Source of the DNA: Gemmatimonadota bacterium
GTDB taxonomy: Bacteria > Gemmatimonadota > Gemmatimonadetes > Longimicrobiales > Gaopeijiaceae
Direction of reading: 5' to 3'
NCBI GenBank assembly: GCA_028873815.1
Contig: JAPPNN010000040.1
Coordinates: forward strand, 1,405-65,404
Length of the DNA: 64,000 nt
The position numbers and the translations under genes were made by a program. Positions 27,065 to 36,469 of the stretch are shown here, piece after piece (within the stretch, counting starts at the first letter, position 1; each line of letters opens with the position of its first letter). The notes beneath the pieces were generated by a model, which saw nothing but the letters and a program-made list of their open reading frames with translations, ran no database searches and was not told the DNA's origin.

Positions 27065-27970
27065 CTACGGGATCAGCCCTTCCACGCGCCGTGCCAGACC
27101 GGCAAGCACCCAGCCATCCGGCCCGAACACCTCGATCTCGCGTTCGGCCTGGTCGAGCAGTCCGCGGATGTGCCTGCGCGCCTCTCCCCGCGAAAGCACG
27201 TGCAGTATCGAGCACTGCCCCGGATCCTCGTCCAGCAGGTCGTCGACAACCTGGAAGGCGAGCCCGTAGGCGGACCCGAAGGCACCGAGGCTGTCCAGGT
27301 GATCGCCCGAGAGCCCCGCGGCCACGCCGCCGCCCCAGGCCGAAAAGCGAAACAGGGCGGCAGTCTTGCGCAGATGGATTTGCGAAACCTCCTCCAGGTT
27401 TGTTTCGGACGGATCGAAAGCGAGGTCGTCGATTTGTCCGCCGATCAATCCCCGATAGCCGATTGTTTCGGTCAAGCCGGTTGCTGCCGTGACACCCGCC
27501 GAGGGGTCGGGCAGCCCGACGCACTGTGCGAACCCCTCGGCCAGGAGGGCACTCCCCGCCAGAATGGCGGTGGCGCCGCCGAAGGCAATGTGGGCCGCTG
27601 GCTGACCCCGGCGCATGGCGTTGTCGTCTTGCGCCGGCAGGTCGTCCAGGACAAGCGAACAGGTGTGAACCAGCTCTGCCGCAATGGCGACCGGCATCGC
27701 CTCCTCCGGATCCGCACCGCCCGCAACCGCAGCGCCGAACGCCACCGTTGGACGCAGACGCTTGCCACCGGAAAAAACCGCGTAGCGCAGAGCGCGGTGC
27801 GGTTCCACGGGATGCTCCGTCGCGGCCGGCAGACACTCGTCCAGCACGGCGTCGACCCGCGCCCGGCTCGCTGCGACGAAATCGTCCAGCGCCGCGGGGT
27901 CAGTGTGCGAGCGCGTCGACGTCGGCGGTGGCAAGGGACGCGGTTTCAAGGAACCTGGCAGCGAGCGCAT
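27065..27970 (-). CDS. Polyprenyl diphosphate synthase (IspA/GGPP synthase-like)
   Basis: About 301 aa if started at the ATG 27970. Both aspartate-rich motifs are present: LVLDDLPAQDDNAMRRG (first) and FQVVDDLLDED (second), along with GGKRLRP and QIDDL. It condenses isopentenyl diphosphate with allylic diphosphates; product length cannot be told with certainty, but a farnesyl/geranylgeranyl enzyme is likely. The start is uncertain: homology begins only near DDFVAASRARVDAVLDE, there is no good start codon closer to it, and the chosen start overlaps the upstream AlkB-GlnE gene by about 70 bp. The overlap suggests tight coupling. No sterol or carotenoid genes flank it. Confidence 0.87.
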   Translation of the reverse strand: MRSLPGSLKPRPLPPPTSTRSHTDPAALDDFVAASRARVDAVLDECLPAATEHPVEPHRALRYAVFSGGKRLRPTVAFGAAVAGGADPEEAMPVAIAAELVHTCSLVLDDLPAQDDNAMRRGQPAAHIAFGGATAILAGSALLAEGFAQCVGLPDPSAGVTAATGLTETIGYRGLIGGQIDDLAFDPSETNLEEVSQIHLRKTAALFRFSAWGGGVAAGLSGDHLDSLGAFGSAYGLAFQVVDDLLDEDPGQCSILHVLSRGEARRHIRGLLDQAEREIEVFGPDGWVLAGLARRVEGLIP

Positions 27971-30299
27971 CAAAGTCGTCCAGTCCGCAAGCCCTGGCGA
28001 TCCCGGTCTTGACCTGGGCCGACGCGGTATCGACTTCGAACCCATCCCCGGCGATGAGCCGCAGCGAACCATGCAGGTCGCGCCACAGTGCCGCCGCCTC
28101 TGCCAGCCGCTCGGCAGCATCGGCCGCGATCAGCCCGCGCTTGCCGGCCACCCTGAAGACGGAAGCCGCGTCCTGGTCCGGCACGTCCGACTCATCCTCC
28201 CGGAGCGTCAATCGCAGGGCCAGGGCCGCGCGTTCGAGGTCCCGAAGCCCGCCACGCATCTCGGCAACCGACGTGAGGTCGGGCTCCACTTCGTCCGCAG
28301 CGGTTTCGCGCAGCGCGACCATCAATGCGTCGCGCGCCGCACCCCGGCTCAGGCCATCCTGCAGGACCTGCTCGAACCGCTCCCTGATTCCGTTGTCGCC
28401 GGACGCGAACACGCAACGCGCCCCCGCGAGCGCCAGAAGGTCGCCGTCCAAACCGGGCTTCCGGAGCTGTTCCTCCAACCCACCGCTAGAAACCGATTCG
28501 CCGGCCCAGCGGCGCGGGAGTTGCGCCAGCACCAGGTTGTCGCGCGCGAGCCCGCGCAAAGCCTTGCGGAACCGACGGACCAGTGCCTGGTTGTACCGGG
28601 TGGGACCGCCGTCAAGCACAAACCGGACATCGAGTTCGACACCCGGCATCGCCGCTCCGCCAGCCAGAGGCCCCACAACCGCCACCGCCACCCCACCGCC
28701 GTTGCTCGGAACCCCCCGATCCTCGAAGTCCTCCTCCACCGCGGCCAGCACGGTCGCGATGGAGGCTTCTGCTACTCGGGACAGCGCCATGCCCGCCTCG
28801 CTCATCGACAGGCTGCCGCGCATCGTGTGCACGCCGATCTGGAAGACCTTGGCATTCGACCACTCCCGCGCCGCATCGACCGCCTCGCCGCTGTCCTGCA
28901 TGTGAATGTCGGCGAGCTGGTCCTTCATCTCGGCGACGCCGAGTTCGTGCGTCCAGTAGAGGCGCGCGAGCCCGCAACGGGCGATCGTCTCGAATTCCGG
29001 GTCGGGCCCGAATCCCTCCGGCAACTCCAGGTCGGTGAATTCGCGGTCCCGAAGCCGGTCGAGCAGTACCGGCGACCGGTTGATCCAACCAGCCAGGCGC
29101 GGGGCGGCGGCGTGGATTTCGGCGATCACGTCGAACGCGTCGGGGCGCGCCGCGAACGCCCGGCTGTCGTAAGCGCTCCAGTCGTCGATCTCGGGGTAGA
29201 ACTGGGCACGCTGTCGATCGAGCAACGGATCGATGGTCTCGAACCACCGCCTGGGGAACAGCGCCAGGCCATTCATCTGGATGTAGCTGCCGGGCAACTG
29301 CGGCGAGTCGGCCTCGCCATAGTGCTGCAGGAGCGGATAGCGCCGATTGGACGTGTGGTGGTCGGCATGGCGCTGCATGTTGTAGTACAGCCAGTTGGTG
29401 AACTTGTAGGCGGCACTCCAGGCGTGCCGCGGCTTGACCGGTTCGAAACGGCCATGGGGCATGCGGATGCGCCTGAGTCCGTAGTGCTGCACGTAGTTGC
29501 TGATCTTCATGGAGAAGACCACGCTCCCGCACAGAACGACGAACGCCAGCACCGCCCACACCCCGCCGATCCAGTAGATCAGCCCGTACCAGATGCCCAG
29601 TTCCACGACATAGCGCCAGAACGCGTTCGTGTAATGCCAGATCGGGAGCTGACGGCGGGCAAGTCGGCGGCGTTCGAACCGCCACGCGCCCAGGAGGTTG
29701 TTGGCCACCTCCCGGGGAAGGTAGTCCCAGAAGCTCAAGCCCTTGGGTGCGGATCCCGGGTCCAGGGGCGTACACACGCGGGGGTGATGAATGTAGACGT
29801 GCTCGGTCGCATAGTGCGGGTAGGAGACGGAAGCCAGCAGAAGCTCGCCGAGCCGGCGTTCCCAGAGGGCGCGCCGATGGACCAGTTCGTGGCCCACAAC
29901 GAAGACCGTCTGCGCCACCATCGCCAGCAGGCCGGCCATGAAGCCGATCTCCCACCAGGCCAGGTGGTCGGCCACCAGCATCTGCCACAGCGAAAACACG
30001 AAGATCACCGGCCAGAACGCCGCCCACAGCCAGAGGGACAACTTGTACAGGAACAACTGGCTTTCGTGGGTCGTGGCCGGATCCATGTTGCGCTCCTCCA
30101 CGCCGAAGAACCTGTCGAACCGGTCCGCGAGCATGAAGAAGACAAATGGGGCCGCAATCCACCAGCCGCCCTGGATGGCGGCGGCGGCTACGAGCGGGAA
30201 GATGAGCAGCGGAACGAAGTGTGGGAGTGCGTTCGCAACCGATGGCTTGACGACCCGCCCGGTCATGGATACCGAAGCGCTGGAACTACGTGCTTCCAT
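27900..30299 (-). CDS. Fusion of AlkB-type di-iron hydroxylase and degenerate GlnE-like nucleotidyltransferase
   Basis: 799 aa. Residues ~25-365 are an alkane-1-monooxygenase/AlkB-like membrane domain with all three histidine boxes: HELVHRR (137-143), EHVYIHH (166-172) and QRHADHH (309-315). From ~385 the protein resembles one half of glutamine-synthetase adenylyltransferase (GlnE): a helical part with WSNAKVFQIGVHTMRGS, the nucleotidyltransferase strand VAVVGPLAGGAAMPGVELDVRFVLD (538-563) and MRGGLRDLE (681-689), equivalent to GlnE's GGLRDIE. The catalytic SDLDL is changed to VELDV and the later DxRLRP aspartate is absent, so the second half is probably not a normal adenylyltransferase. Start ATG 30299 has GAGGG upstream. 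It is co-directional with the RiPP exporter genes (72-bp gap) and overlaps the prenyl synthase. Confidence 0.78.
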   Translation of the reverse strand: MEARSSSASVSMTGRVVKPSVANALPHFVPLLIFPLVAAAAIQGGWWIAAPFVFFMLADRFDRFFGVEERNMDPATTHESQLFLYKLSLWLWAAFWPVIFVFSLWQMLVADHLAWWEIGFMAGLLAMVAQTVFVVGHELVHRRALWERRLGELLLASVSYPHYATEHVYIHHPRVCTPLDPGSAPKGLSFWDYLPREVANNLLGAWRFERRRLARRQLPIWHYTNAFWRYVVELGIWYGLIYWIGGVWAVLAFVVLCGSVVFSMKISNYVQHYGLRRIRMPHGRFEPVKPRHAWSAAYKFTNWLYYNMQRHADHHTSNRRYPLLQHYGEADSPQLPGSYIQMNGLALFPRRWFETIDPLLDRQRAQFYPEIDDWSAYDSRAFAARPDAFDVIAEIHAAAPRLAGWINRSPVLLDRLRDREFTDLELPEGFGPDPEFETIARCGLARLYWTHELGVAEMKDQLADIHMQDSGEAVDAAREWSNAKVFQIGVHTMRGSLSMSEAGMALSRVAEASIATVLAAVEEDFEDRGVPSNGGGVAVAVVGPLAGGAAMPGVELDVRFVLDGGPTRYNQALVRRFRKALRGLARDNLVLAQLPRRWAGESVSSGGLEEQLRKPGLDGDLLALAGARCVFASGDNGIRERFEQVLQDGLSRGAARDALMVALRETAADEVEPDLTSVAEMRGGLRDLERAALALRLTLREDESDVPDQDAASVFRVAGKRGLIAADAAERLAEAAALWRDLHGSLRLIAGDGFEVDTASAQVKTGIARACGLDDFDALAARFLETASLATADVDALAH

Positions 30300-30371
30300 C
30301 CTGGAAACCCTCTACCAAGGTGAACCGCTGCACGGCCCCGCCCCACCCAAACCTAGCGTTCCGGCCACTGG

Positions 30372-33302
30372 TCAGGCCACCTGCCGCCGCACGAGGTCCT
30401 GAAAGGCGCCCGGGGTGGCCGCCAGCTCCTCGAACGAACCCTCCTGGACGATCCTTCCCGCGTGCATCACGTATATGCGGTCCGCGTGCCGCAATGTGGA
30501 GACACGGTGCGCAATCACGATCCGTGTCGATGTCAGGCCGGACAGATTGGCCAGGACCCTGGACTGCGTTTCGTTGTCCAGCCAGTTGGTCGCCTCATCG
30601 AGCAGCAGAATGCGTGGGTCGCTGATCAGTGCGTGGGCGAGGCGAATACGCTGGCTCTCGCCTCCCGAGGTGACCGCGGCACTCGCGCCCACGGGTGTCA
30701 GCATGCCCATCGGCATGGCCGAGATTTCGCGATCGATGGCGGCAAGCTGGATCGCGCGCCACGCGTCTTCGGGCGTGACCCCCTGATGATCGCCGACGAT
30801 GTTGTCCCACAGGTCCTGCGGGTGGAGTCGCACCATTTGCGGCACCACGCCGATGTGCCGGCGCACTTCCCGGAGATCGAGGTGTTGCAGGTCGCGGTCG
30901 TCATAGTAGACCGATCCGCTCGACGGCCGCTCCAATCCGAGGGCGAGCCGAAAGAGGGTGCTCTTGCCTGCCCCCGACTCGCCGGCGATCGCGACGAACT
31001 CGCCCGCGCGGACCTGGATCGATACGTCATCCAGGATCAGCGGCCCGTCGGCATCGTAGCGGAACGAGACGTGGTCGAAGGCGACGTCACCGCCCAGCAC
31101 CTCTACGGATTGCCCCTCGGCCCCCGTTTCGGGAGTCTCGGCCAGCAGCGGTCGAATCTGATCGAATGCCGGCACGATGCCGGCCAGTACGGTGACCGAC
31201 TCACCCAGGCGGACCACCGCGGTCTGGTAGAGCAGGAACAGGACATAGACGACGATGTAATCGCCGACTGCGATGGTCTCCGGACCGGACAACGCGAGGA
31301 CCAGGACCAGCAACGCCGCTGCGAGCAGTGGCAAGGCGGCCCCGAGTGCCCGGAGATGCATCTCGATCGCTCCGACCTCCAGCTCGGCGCGTTTCTGTTC
31401 GCGGTAGTCGCGGGCCCAGACAGCAAAACCAGAGCCCTCGGCCCCGTCCACCCGCAGCTTGGATATGCCGTTGACGAGCTGGAACAACCGGCCAGCCAGC
31501 CGGCCGGCTGCCCTCAGGCGACGGCGGTATGGCGCAATCTGCTGCAGTCCGAGCGCCACGGTCGCGACCATCGACAACACCCCGAACGCGGCGGTCAGCC
31601 ACCCCAGCGTCGGATCGCGGAGACCGATGAGCAGGAACGCGGGCGAAAGGAAAACGATCGACAGCACGCCGTTGCCAATCACGCTCTGCGCGGCGCCGCG
31701 GGCGCTCTGGAACGTCATGCCCCGCATGGCGAGGTCATTGGCGGGATAGCGCCTCAGGACCCTCGTCGGCAGCCGCAGCAACCGGTCCCAGAACGCGGAC
31801 TCCAGCCGGGACGTCGCTCGGCTTTCGAAGCGCATGACCGTCATGCCCTGAAGGACGCGCATGAGGGCGCGCACGAGGCCGAACGCCACCAGGCCCACGC
31901 TGATCCCGTACAGGAGACCGACATCATTGACCGGAATCACTTCGTCCGCGACGAAGCCGATCGCAACGGCCGGCAACAGTGCGACCAGACCACCCAGCAC
32001 CCCCGTCAACACGATGCGCGCCGAGTCGGCACCCAATCCCTTGCCGGCGAGTCTGAGCAGGTCCCGCCATCTGCTGGCCTCACCCTGCAGGGGCGCGTAG
32101 AAAATCCAGGCATCCGGGCGCAGCGATCCAGCGCGGGCGGCCGTGACCCTCCGCTTGCGCCCGCTGGCGGGATCGATTTCCCGGTAGTTCCCCAGCAGCC
32201 CGGGCAGGAGCGCCACAGGCCTGCCGTCCGCGGCCCGAAACGCCAGCATGGCGCCGCTGTCGCCGACCCACCACCGATCCTTCGCGGAGAGCCGCACCTG
32301 CCGAGCGCGTATTCCGGACGCGCGGAGCACACTGGCGAGAGCGGTCTCCGGATCGGATCCACCCGTGGAGGCCGGACCCCGGAATGTGATGCCTTCGTGC
32401 CGCCCGATCGCCCTCAGTGCGTCGTACAGCGCTGAGACATCCTGCTCCCTGGCTCCCTCATCGCCCTCGAGGACACCATAGAGATCGAAGAGGCGCCGGC
32501 GGGCGTCCTCCTCGTCAATCCGGCGGCCGAGAACCCGCGCCCGCGCCAGATTCGCCTGGTCGACGACCGCCAACTGACGGTTCAGCCGCTCAAGCGAGAA
32601 CGCGACGCGGTTGAATGCCTTCACCGCCGGCAGCAACAGCTCGCCGTCGGCGAGTTCCGCGGAGGACGCCGTGGCGACTCGAACCTCCCGCGTCAGGCTG
32701 AACCACGTAGCGGGCGTCAGGGGCAGCGCGCATCCGGACGCTGACGCTCCCGTCTCGGTTTGCGCGGGATCGATCAAACCCATGAACAAACCCGCATGTG
32801 GCTGCAGTCCGGTAAGCCAAACCACTCCGCGGCGCACCGCAAGTGTGCCGTTCCTCGTCGTCGGCGCTTCGCCTGTTGCCAGAAGCGCGTCCGTCCGCGG
32901 AGAGTGGGTGACGTCGCGAACCAGCATCGCCGAGATGTCCACGAGCCATGCGTCGACCTGCTCGGCCAGTTCCGCACTGTGAATGGCGCTGAGCCGGGAG
33001 ACCGGAAGCCGGCGGAGCGTGGTGCCGGGCAGCCCCTTGGCGATCACTCCGAGTGAAGTGAGGTCCTCCTGCGGCGCGGTACCGGGCAGGAGGCGGCCCG
33101 CACTTGCACGCATCATGTGCTGGGGCGCGGACTGCTCCACCTCGCCCTGCCGCTCGACGAGGAAGAGGTCGACCGCGCCGGATTCAATGAACCATGCGAA
33201 CTCGGGATCGCCGATATCGACGGGTAGATTGCCCGCGCACGGCACCGCGGTTCCCCACTCGGCGGCGGCCTGCGGAAGCGTGAGCCTCTCGGGTGCGGTC
33301 AT
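30372..33302 (-). CDS. NHLM-type bacteriocin ABC transporter, ATP-binding/permease
   Basis: 976 aa from the ATG at 33302, overlapping the stop of the C39-ABC gene as ATGA. A long N-terminal region (~1-410) characteristic of the NHLM partner ABC protein contains a cyclic-nucleotide-binding-like segment (FAWFIESGAVDLFLVERQGEVEQSAP). It is followed by a six-helix ABC membrane domain (~430-730) and a nucleotide-binding domain with Walker A GESGAGKS, a variant signature TSGGESQRIRLA, Walker B LLLDEATNW and the switch His in IAHRVST. In NHLP clusters this protein works beside the peptidase-ABC in export. The signature is TSGGE rather than LSGGQ. Confidence 0.9.
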   Translation of the reverse strand: MTAPERLTLPQAAAEWGTAVPCAGNLPVDIGDPEFAWFIESGAVDLFLVERQGEVEQSAPQHMMRASAGRLLPGTAPQEDLTSLGVIAKGLPGTTLRRLPVSRLSAIHSAELAEQVDAWLVDISAMLVRDVTHSPRTDALLATGEAPTTRNGTLAVRRGVVWLTGLQPHAGLFMGLIDPAQTETGASASGCALPLTPATWFSLTREVRVATASSAELADGELLLPAVKAFNRVAFSLERLNRQLAVVDQANLARARVLGRRIDEEDARRRLFDLYGVLEGDEGAREQDVSALYDALRAIGRHEGITFRGPASTGGSDPETALASVLRASGIRARQVRLSAKDRWWVGDSGAMLAFRAADGRPVALLPGLLGNYREIDPASGRKRRVTAARAGSLRPDAWIFYAPLQGEASRWRDLLRLAGKGLGADSARIVLTGVLGGLVALLPAVAIGFVADEVIPVNDVGLLYGISVGLVAFGLVRALMRVLQGMTVMRFESRATSRLESAFWDRLLRLPTRVLRRYPANDLAMRGMTFQSARGAAQSVIGNGVLSIVFLSPAFLLIGLRDPTLGWLTAAFGVLSMVATVALGLQQIAPYRRRLRAAGRLAGRLFQLVNGISKLRVDGAEGSGFAVWARDYREQKRAELEVGAIEMHLRALGAALPLLAAALLVLVLALSGPETIAVGDYIVVYVLFLLYQTAVVRLGESVTVLAGIVPAFDQIRPLLAETPETGAEGQSVEVLGGDVAFDHVSFRYDADGPLILDDVSIQVRAGEFVAIAGESGAGKSTLFRLALGLERPSSGSVYYDDRDLQHLDLREVRRHIGVVPQMVRLHPQDLWDNIVGDHQGVTPEDAWRAIQLAAIDREISAMPMGMLTPVGASAAVTSGGESQRIRLAHALISDPRILLLDEATNWLDNETQSRVLANLSGLTSTRIVIAHRVSTLRHADRIYVMHAGRIVQEGSFEELAATPGAFQDLVRRQVA

Positions 33303-35527
33303 ACGCCCAGCTCCGTCCGCACGAGGCGATGATACAGTCCGTCCGCGTCCGCGAGCAGCTCGTCGTGAGTGCCGCGCTGCGCCTCCTTGCCTTCGTTCAT
33401 CACGATGATCTGGTCGCAATCGCGAACCGTGCTCAGCCGATGCGCGACGATCAGACAGCTGACGCCCCGCCGGCGCAGCGCGTCGTCGACCCGAACTTCG
33501 GTGGCCGGGTCCAGCGCGCTCGTTGCTTCGTCGAGAATCAGCACCGTCGGGTTCCCGACCAGCGCCCGGGCTATTTCAAGGCGCTGCCGCTGTCCGCCGC
33601 TGAGATTGCCGCCATCCTCGTCCACCCGTGTCGAGTAGCCGAGGGGCCTGCCGAGGATTTCGTCGTGGATATCGGCGTCGCGGGCGGCAGCAACGATGTC
33701 GTCGTCGGGCACTGCGGCGTTCCACAGCGTGAGGTTGTCGCGCACGGTGGCGGAGAAGAGGACCACATGCTGGTCCACCATGGAGAGGGAGCGCGACAGC
33801 ACTTCGGGTGGAATCTCATGCCTTGGCCGGCCGTCAAACAGAATCTCTCCGGACCAGGGATGGAGAATACCCGCGATCAGACGGGCCAGCGTCGACTTTC
33901 CGGACCCGCTCGGCCCAACCACCGCGATGCGCTGTCCGGGTTTGACGACAAGGCTGAAGCCATCGATCAGCGGAGGGCGGTTGCGGTTGTAGCCGAAGGT
34001 CACGTCGCGCAACTCGACGTGCCCAGTCAAGCGAAGTCGCCCCTTGAAGGTGGCAATGCCCTCCGGCATGTTCGCCAGGCGCTCGAGGCCGGGATCTCTC
34101 GGCGTCTCCGTGATGTCGTCCAGACGCTGCATGTCGGTGAGGAGCGTCTGGCGTTCGAGGGTGAATTCGACAAAGCGCCCGGCGGGCTCCAGAAAGAGCA
34201 CCGACAGCAGGTAGACCGCCAGCAGCCCGCCCAGCGTCAAGTCGCCGGCCATGACCCTTGTCGCCCCGACGGCCAGCACCACGGCGCCACCCAGTATCTT
34301 CAACAGGCCGGGTGTGGCGGCAATGATGTAGCCGAGCTCGGCGAATCGCTGGTGCGCCCTCAACTCACGAGCCTGATGGCCGCCCCAGCGGGCGAACATG
34401 CGGTCCTCGGAAGCCGTCATGCGCAGCGTATCCGCATGGCTCAGCATGAGCGTGCCTACGCCCGTCAGCAATCCCTGCTCGTGGCGCAGCGCGACAGCCT
34501 CCTCCGAGCGTACGCGTGCCACCGGCCGCAGGAGCAACGCATTCAGCAGCGTCAGCCCGAGGACCAGCAGCGCCAACAGCGGATCGTACGCGACCATGGC
34601 CGCCAGGAAAACGGCGCTCATGGCGACGTCCATGAGCAGGCCGAGAAGAAGCTCCGAGAGTCCCCACGCGATTCTGTCGATCGAAAAGATGCGTGTGGTC
34701 AACTCGCCGACGAGCCGGTGGCTGAAGTACTCGACCGGGAGCCGCAACAGCCGCGATACGCAACGGTTGCCGGCAACGATCGACATGCGGATCGCGAGCC
34801 GCCGCAGGAGCCATCCCTTCAGCCAGGCGATGCCGTACACCAGACAACCGGCTGCCGCCAGTGCGCCCGCCACAAGGAGTCCCCAAGGCTCGTTTTCGCC
34901 CACAACGCGGTCGACGAACAGCGATGCGGCGAACGGCACAGTCAGGGCCAGCACGGCCAGCAGAAGCGCGCACGCTATGGCATGCGCCAGCCCGCCCGAG
35001 GCGCCGCTCAGCCAATGCGGGAGACGCTGCCACAGGGTTGACGGACTGCCTCCGGGTTTGAATTCCGGGCCGGGGCGAAACTTCAGGGCGACCCCCGTGA
35101 ACCCGGCCTCGAACTCCTGCGGGGAGAGCTTGCGACGGCCCGTGGCCGGATCGTTCAGATAGAACCACTTCCGGTCGAATCCCTCGAGGACCACGAAGTG
35201 GTTGAACTCCCAGAACAGAATCATCGGCAGCCGCATCTGCTTGAGGCGCGCGATCTGCACGCTCCAGCCGGAGCACTCGAGGCCATAGTGCTCGGCGGCC
35301 CGTTTCAGGCCGGCGGCGGTAGATCCGTCTCGCCCGACTTCACAGGTGCCACGCAATTCCGTGAGGGGTACCCAACGTCCGAAATGGGCCAGTACGCTCC
35401 CGAGGCAGGCGGCGCCACACTCGGTCGCGTGCGTCTGGAGCAGAAGAGGCGTCACCACGCGCCGGCCTCGTTCGCCGGACGCAACCCGGAGACCTCGCGA
35501 CGCGTTCAGCGGACCGCGCGATGCCAT
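33299..35527 (-). CDS. NHLM-type bacteriocin ABC exporter with C39 leader peptidase
   Basis: 742 aa from the ATG 35527, two bases after the stop of the fusion-protein gene. The N-terminal C39 peptidase has Cys37 (ATECGAAC), His110 (FNHFVVLEGF) and Asp126 (YLNDPATG), so it should be active. A six-helix exporter domain (~150-460) follows, then the ATPase with GPSGSGKS, LSGGQRQRLEIA, LDEATSALD and VAHRLST. It should cut the precursor after its leader (Gly-Gly-type site, here Ala-Gly) and export the core peptide. It belongs to the locus with the precursor at 36470. Confidence 0.93.
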   Translation of the reverse strand: MASRGPLNASRGLRVASGERGRRVVTPLLLQTHATECGAACLGSVLAHFGRWVPLTELRGTCEVGRDGSTAAGLKRAAEHYGLECSGWSVQIARLKQMRLPMILFWEFNHFVVLEGFDRKWFYLNDPATGRRKLSPQEFEAGFTGVALKFRPGPEFKPGGSPSTLWQRLPHWLSGASGGLAHAIACALLLAVLALTVPFAASLFVDRVVGENEPWGLLVAGALAAAGCLVYGIAWLKGWLLRRLAIRMSIVAGNRCVSRLLRLPVEYFSHRLVGELTTRIFSIDRIAWGLSELLLGLLMDVAMSAVFLAAMVAYDPLLALLVLGLTLLNALLLRPVARVRSEEAVALRHEQGLLTGVGTLMLSHADTLRMTASEDRMFARWGGHQARELRAHQRFAELGYIIAATPGLLKILGGAVVLAVGATRVMAGDLTLGGLLAVYLLSVLFLEPAGRFVEFTLERQTLLTDMQRLDDITETPRDPGLERLANMPEGIATFKGRLRLTGHVELRDVTFGYNRNRPPLIDGFSLVVKPGQRIAVVGPSGSGKSTLARLIAGILHPWSGEILFDGRPRHEIPPEVLSRSLSMVDQHVVLFSATVRDNLTLWNAAVPDDDIVAAARDADIHDEILGRPLGYSTRVDEDGGNLSGGQRQRLEIARALVGNPTVLILDEATSALDPATEVRVDDALRRRGVSCLIVAHRLSTVRDCDQIIVMNEGKEAQRGTHDELLADADGLYHRLVRTELGV

Positions 35528-35528
35528 T

Positions 35529-36338
35529 TCAGACCGATCGGAGACCGAGGAGCGCCGCCAGCGAGTATCGTCCAAGGCTGATTCGAACCCTGCACGGAGT
35601 CCCATCGCCGAAGGCCATACCGGGTACCGGTTCGAGATCGATGTCGATGCGCGGTGCGGCTTCCGCTTCCGCCGGCGGCCAATCTGAGAGCCACACCGGC
35701 GACGGCCCCATGACGGCACTCACCGTTCCGTCCAGCCGACGCGTTTCACCGCCGGGCAGCTGGACCTCTACCGTTGCCGGCATGCCCGGGCGCAAGCGTT
35801 GCGCCACACGCGGAGACGCCCGCACCGCCGCCTGCAGGGGGCGATCCACGGGCTCCCGGAGCTGCGCGACGGCGGTCCCGGCCGACAGGTAGTCACCCAG
35901 GGTGGCGCGCAGCACCGTGACCTCGCCGCCCATCTGGCTGGCAATCGCCTCCGATTCGGGGCGCTGCTGCTCCGGCCCCGGCAGCGCCACGCCAGCCTCG
36001 CCCGCCGGGGCCGGGACCCTCATGCGCGCGATGCCGCTTCCTGGCTCGACCCGGTCCCCGGGCTCGACCAGGTATTCCACGAGATAGCCGGGCTCCGTGG
36101 CCACGACTTCGTAGCGCTGCCCCGGCTCGAGCAAGACACCCTGAAGCGTGATCTCCCGATCGATGCTGCCGAACAGAGCCCAGACCCCCAGGCTCGCAAG
36201 CAGCAACCCCGTCGCCGCGAGGACGATGCGCTCGTGCGGAGCCGTAACGCGGAGCAGGCGGTCGAGTTGCTGCCGGTTTTCGCTCGCGGCTATCGCCTGT
36301 TCGCGAAAGGAGTTACCGAAACGATTGAACATATCCAT
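35529..36338 (-). CDS. HlyD-like NHLM secretion (membrane fusion) protein
   Basis: 269 aa: a cytoplasmic N-terminus (1-36), one membrane helix (~37-58, IVLAATGLLLASLGVWALFG) and a periplasmic barrel-lipoyl hybrid region (GYLVEYLVEPGDRVEPGSGIARM). The family links the ABC exporter to the outer membrane. It is shorter than E. coli HlyD and lacks the long coiled coil, as is usual for NHLM fusion proteins. It starts the exporter operon, diverging from the precursor gene across 131 bp, and an AAGGGA motif precedes the ATG. Confidence 0.88.
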   Translation of the reverse strand: MDMFNRFGNSFREQAIAASENRQQLDRLLRVTAPHERIVLAATGLLLASLGVWALFGSIDREITLQGVLLEPGQRYEVVATEPGYLVEYLVEPGDRVEPGSGIARMRVPAPAGEAGVALPGPEQQRPESEAIASQMGGEVTVLRATLGDYLSAGTAVAQLREPVDRPLQAAVRASPRVAQRLRPGMPATVEVQLPGGETRRLDGTVSAVMGPSPVWLSDWPPAEAEAAPRIDIDLEPVPGMAFGDGTPCRVRISLGRYSLAALLGLRSV

Positions 36339-36370
36339 GTCCCTTTTTGTCGCATATCCGCGGCCACAAC

Positions 36371-36400
36371 TTGCGAACTTCGCTTCAAGGTTGTTATTGT
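36371..36400 (+). promoter_or_regulatory. Candidate precursor-peptide promoter
   Basis: TTGCGA (36371-36376), an 18-bp spacer and TATTGT (36395-36400) lie in an AT-rich part of the 131-bp gap between the fusion-protein and precursor genes. A small ATTG-tag-CAAT inverted repeat overlaps the -10 (36396-36406). The match to consensus is moderate. Confidence 0.35.
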
Positions 36401-36418
36401 AGCAATCTAGTAGTTCTA

Positions 36419-36457
36419 ACGTTCTTGTCCCGCAATGGGCACGTTCTTGTCCCGCAA
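36419..36457 (+). repeat. Two 17-bp direct repeats just upstream of the precursor gene
   Basis: ACGTTCTTGTCCCGCAA is repeated exactly at 36419-36435 and 36441-36457, with a 22-bp period (two helical turns). The second copy ends one base before the Shine-Dalgarno AGAGGAGG of the precursor gene. Both copies lie downstream of the candidate promoter, so they could bind a regulator or act in the 5' leader RNA. Confidence 0.75.
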
Positions 36458-36469
36458 AGAGGAGGCAAC

